Shown here in pieces: positions 28,875 to 29,072 of a stretch of 29,072 nucleotides of DNA. This DNA is from Sphaerosporella brunnea (lineage: Eukaryota > Ascomycota > Pezizomycetes > Pezizales > Pyronemataceae): the NCBI GenBank assembly GCA_008704415.1, contig VXIS01000460.1, positions 1-29,072 of the forward strand, given 5' to 3'. The position numbers and the translations under genes were made by a program. A model generated the notes under the pieces. It made no database searches. It worked only from the letters and a program-made list of their open reading frames with translations, and was not told the origin of the DNA. Positions within the stretch are counted from its first letter, which is position 1; the number at the start of each line of letters is the position of its first letter.

Positions 28875-29072
28875 GGAGCGGAGCCGAGGAGGAGCTTTAG
28901 CGACGATACTGCGGAGCGACTGTCCAGCTCTACTATTCTGGAGCGCAGCCGTGGAGGAGCTTCAGTGACGACACTGCGGAGCGACTGTCCAGCTCTACTA
29001 TTCTGCAGTGGAGCTTCAGCGATGACACTGTGGAGCGACTGTCCAGCTCTACTATTCTGGAGTGGAGCTTCA
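28875..29072. repeat. 65-bp tandem repeat reaching the window edge
   Basis: Units run 28875-28939 (65 bp), 28940-29004 (65 bp), 29005-29058 (54 bp, with an internal 11-bp loss) and 29059-29072 (cut by the window end). Each contains GCGACTGTCCAGCTCTACTA followed by TTCT, a GGAGCTTCAG-type segment and CGACACTGCGGA. Units 1 and 2 differ at about six positions. The array continues beyond the window. Confidence 0.92.

Overview
The window is nuclear DNA of a filamentous ascomycete (Pezizomycotina; a Pezizomycete would fit, but that is inference). The support is that genes are split by very short GT-AG introns (49-62 nt) with CTAAC or CTGAY-like branch sites close to the acceptor, start contexts are fungal (CAMMATGG type), products are fungal housekeeping proteins, and long homopolymer and microsatellite tracts litter the spacers. 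All exon models below were made by eye from reading frames and splice sites.

Left half (about 1.9-16.2 kb) is gene-bearing. It holds a small coiled-coil hypothetical gene (+, 1897-2433), a five-exon dynamin-family GTPase (-, 4446-6785), Ku70 (-, 7693-9690), a small RING-H2 protein just downstream of it in the same direction (the RING gene lies upstream on the minus strand, -, 9830-10183), a four-exon cytochrome P450 (-, 10412-12142), mevalonate diphosphate decarboxylase (-, 13003-14224) and, divergently from it across 331 bp, cytochrome c heme lyase (+, 14556-15410). A weak basic/acidic small ORF follows (-, 15912-16178). The 5' end of the window (about 0.97-1.69 kb) carries a decayed LINE reverse-transcriptase relic.

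Right half (about 16.2-29.07 kb) looks like an accessory, relic-rich compartment. I see no intact conserved gene there. It contains a candidate tiny intron-rich gene with a TATA box (20204-20736), a cluster of perfect hairpins (21408-21511), a frameshifted chromodomain relic probably from a Ty3/gypsy-type element (22010-22292), the 3' end of a LINE (RNase H tail plus CCHC-like knuckle, one nonsense codon; 22815-23440), a GGGCTG-rich block with an 18-bp perfect inverted repeat, a frameshifted C-terminal piece of a Crinkler-type nuclease protein (24000-24790), a gag-like or otherwise unrecognised decayed coding stretch (25635-26219), a truncated kinase-like fragment (26763-27017), a diverged repeat pair (16697/26221) and a 65-bp tandem repeat that runs off the right edge.

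The intact genes serve separate housekeeping roles (membrane remodelling, DNA end joining, oxidation chemistry, isoprenoid/sterol synthesis, cytochrome c maturation). They do not form an obvious cluster or a single pathway. I did not find a convincing new multi-gene system. The best leads for something undescribed are the small spliced gene, the structured hairpin block beside it, and the Crinkler-type nuclease remnant.
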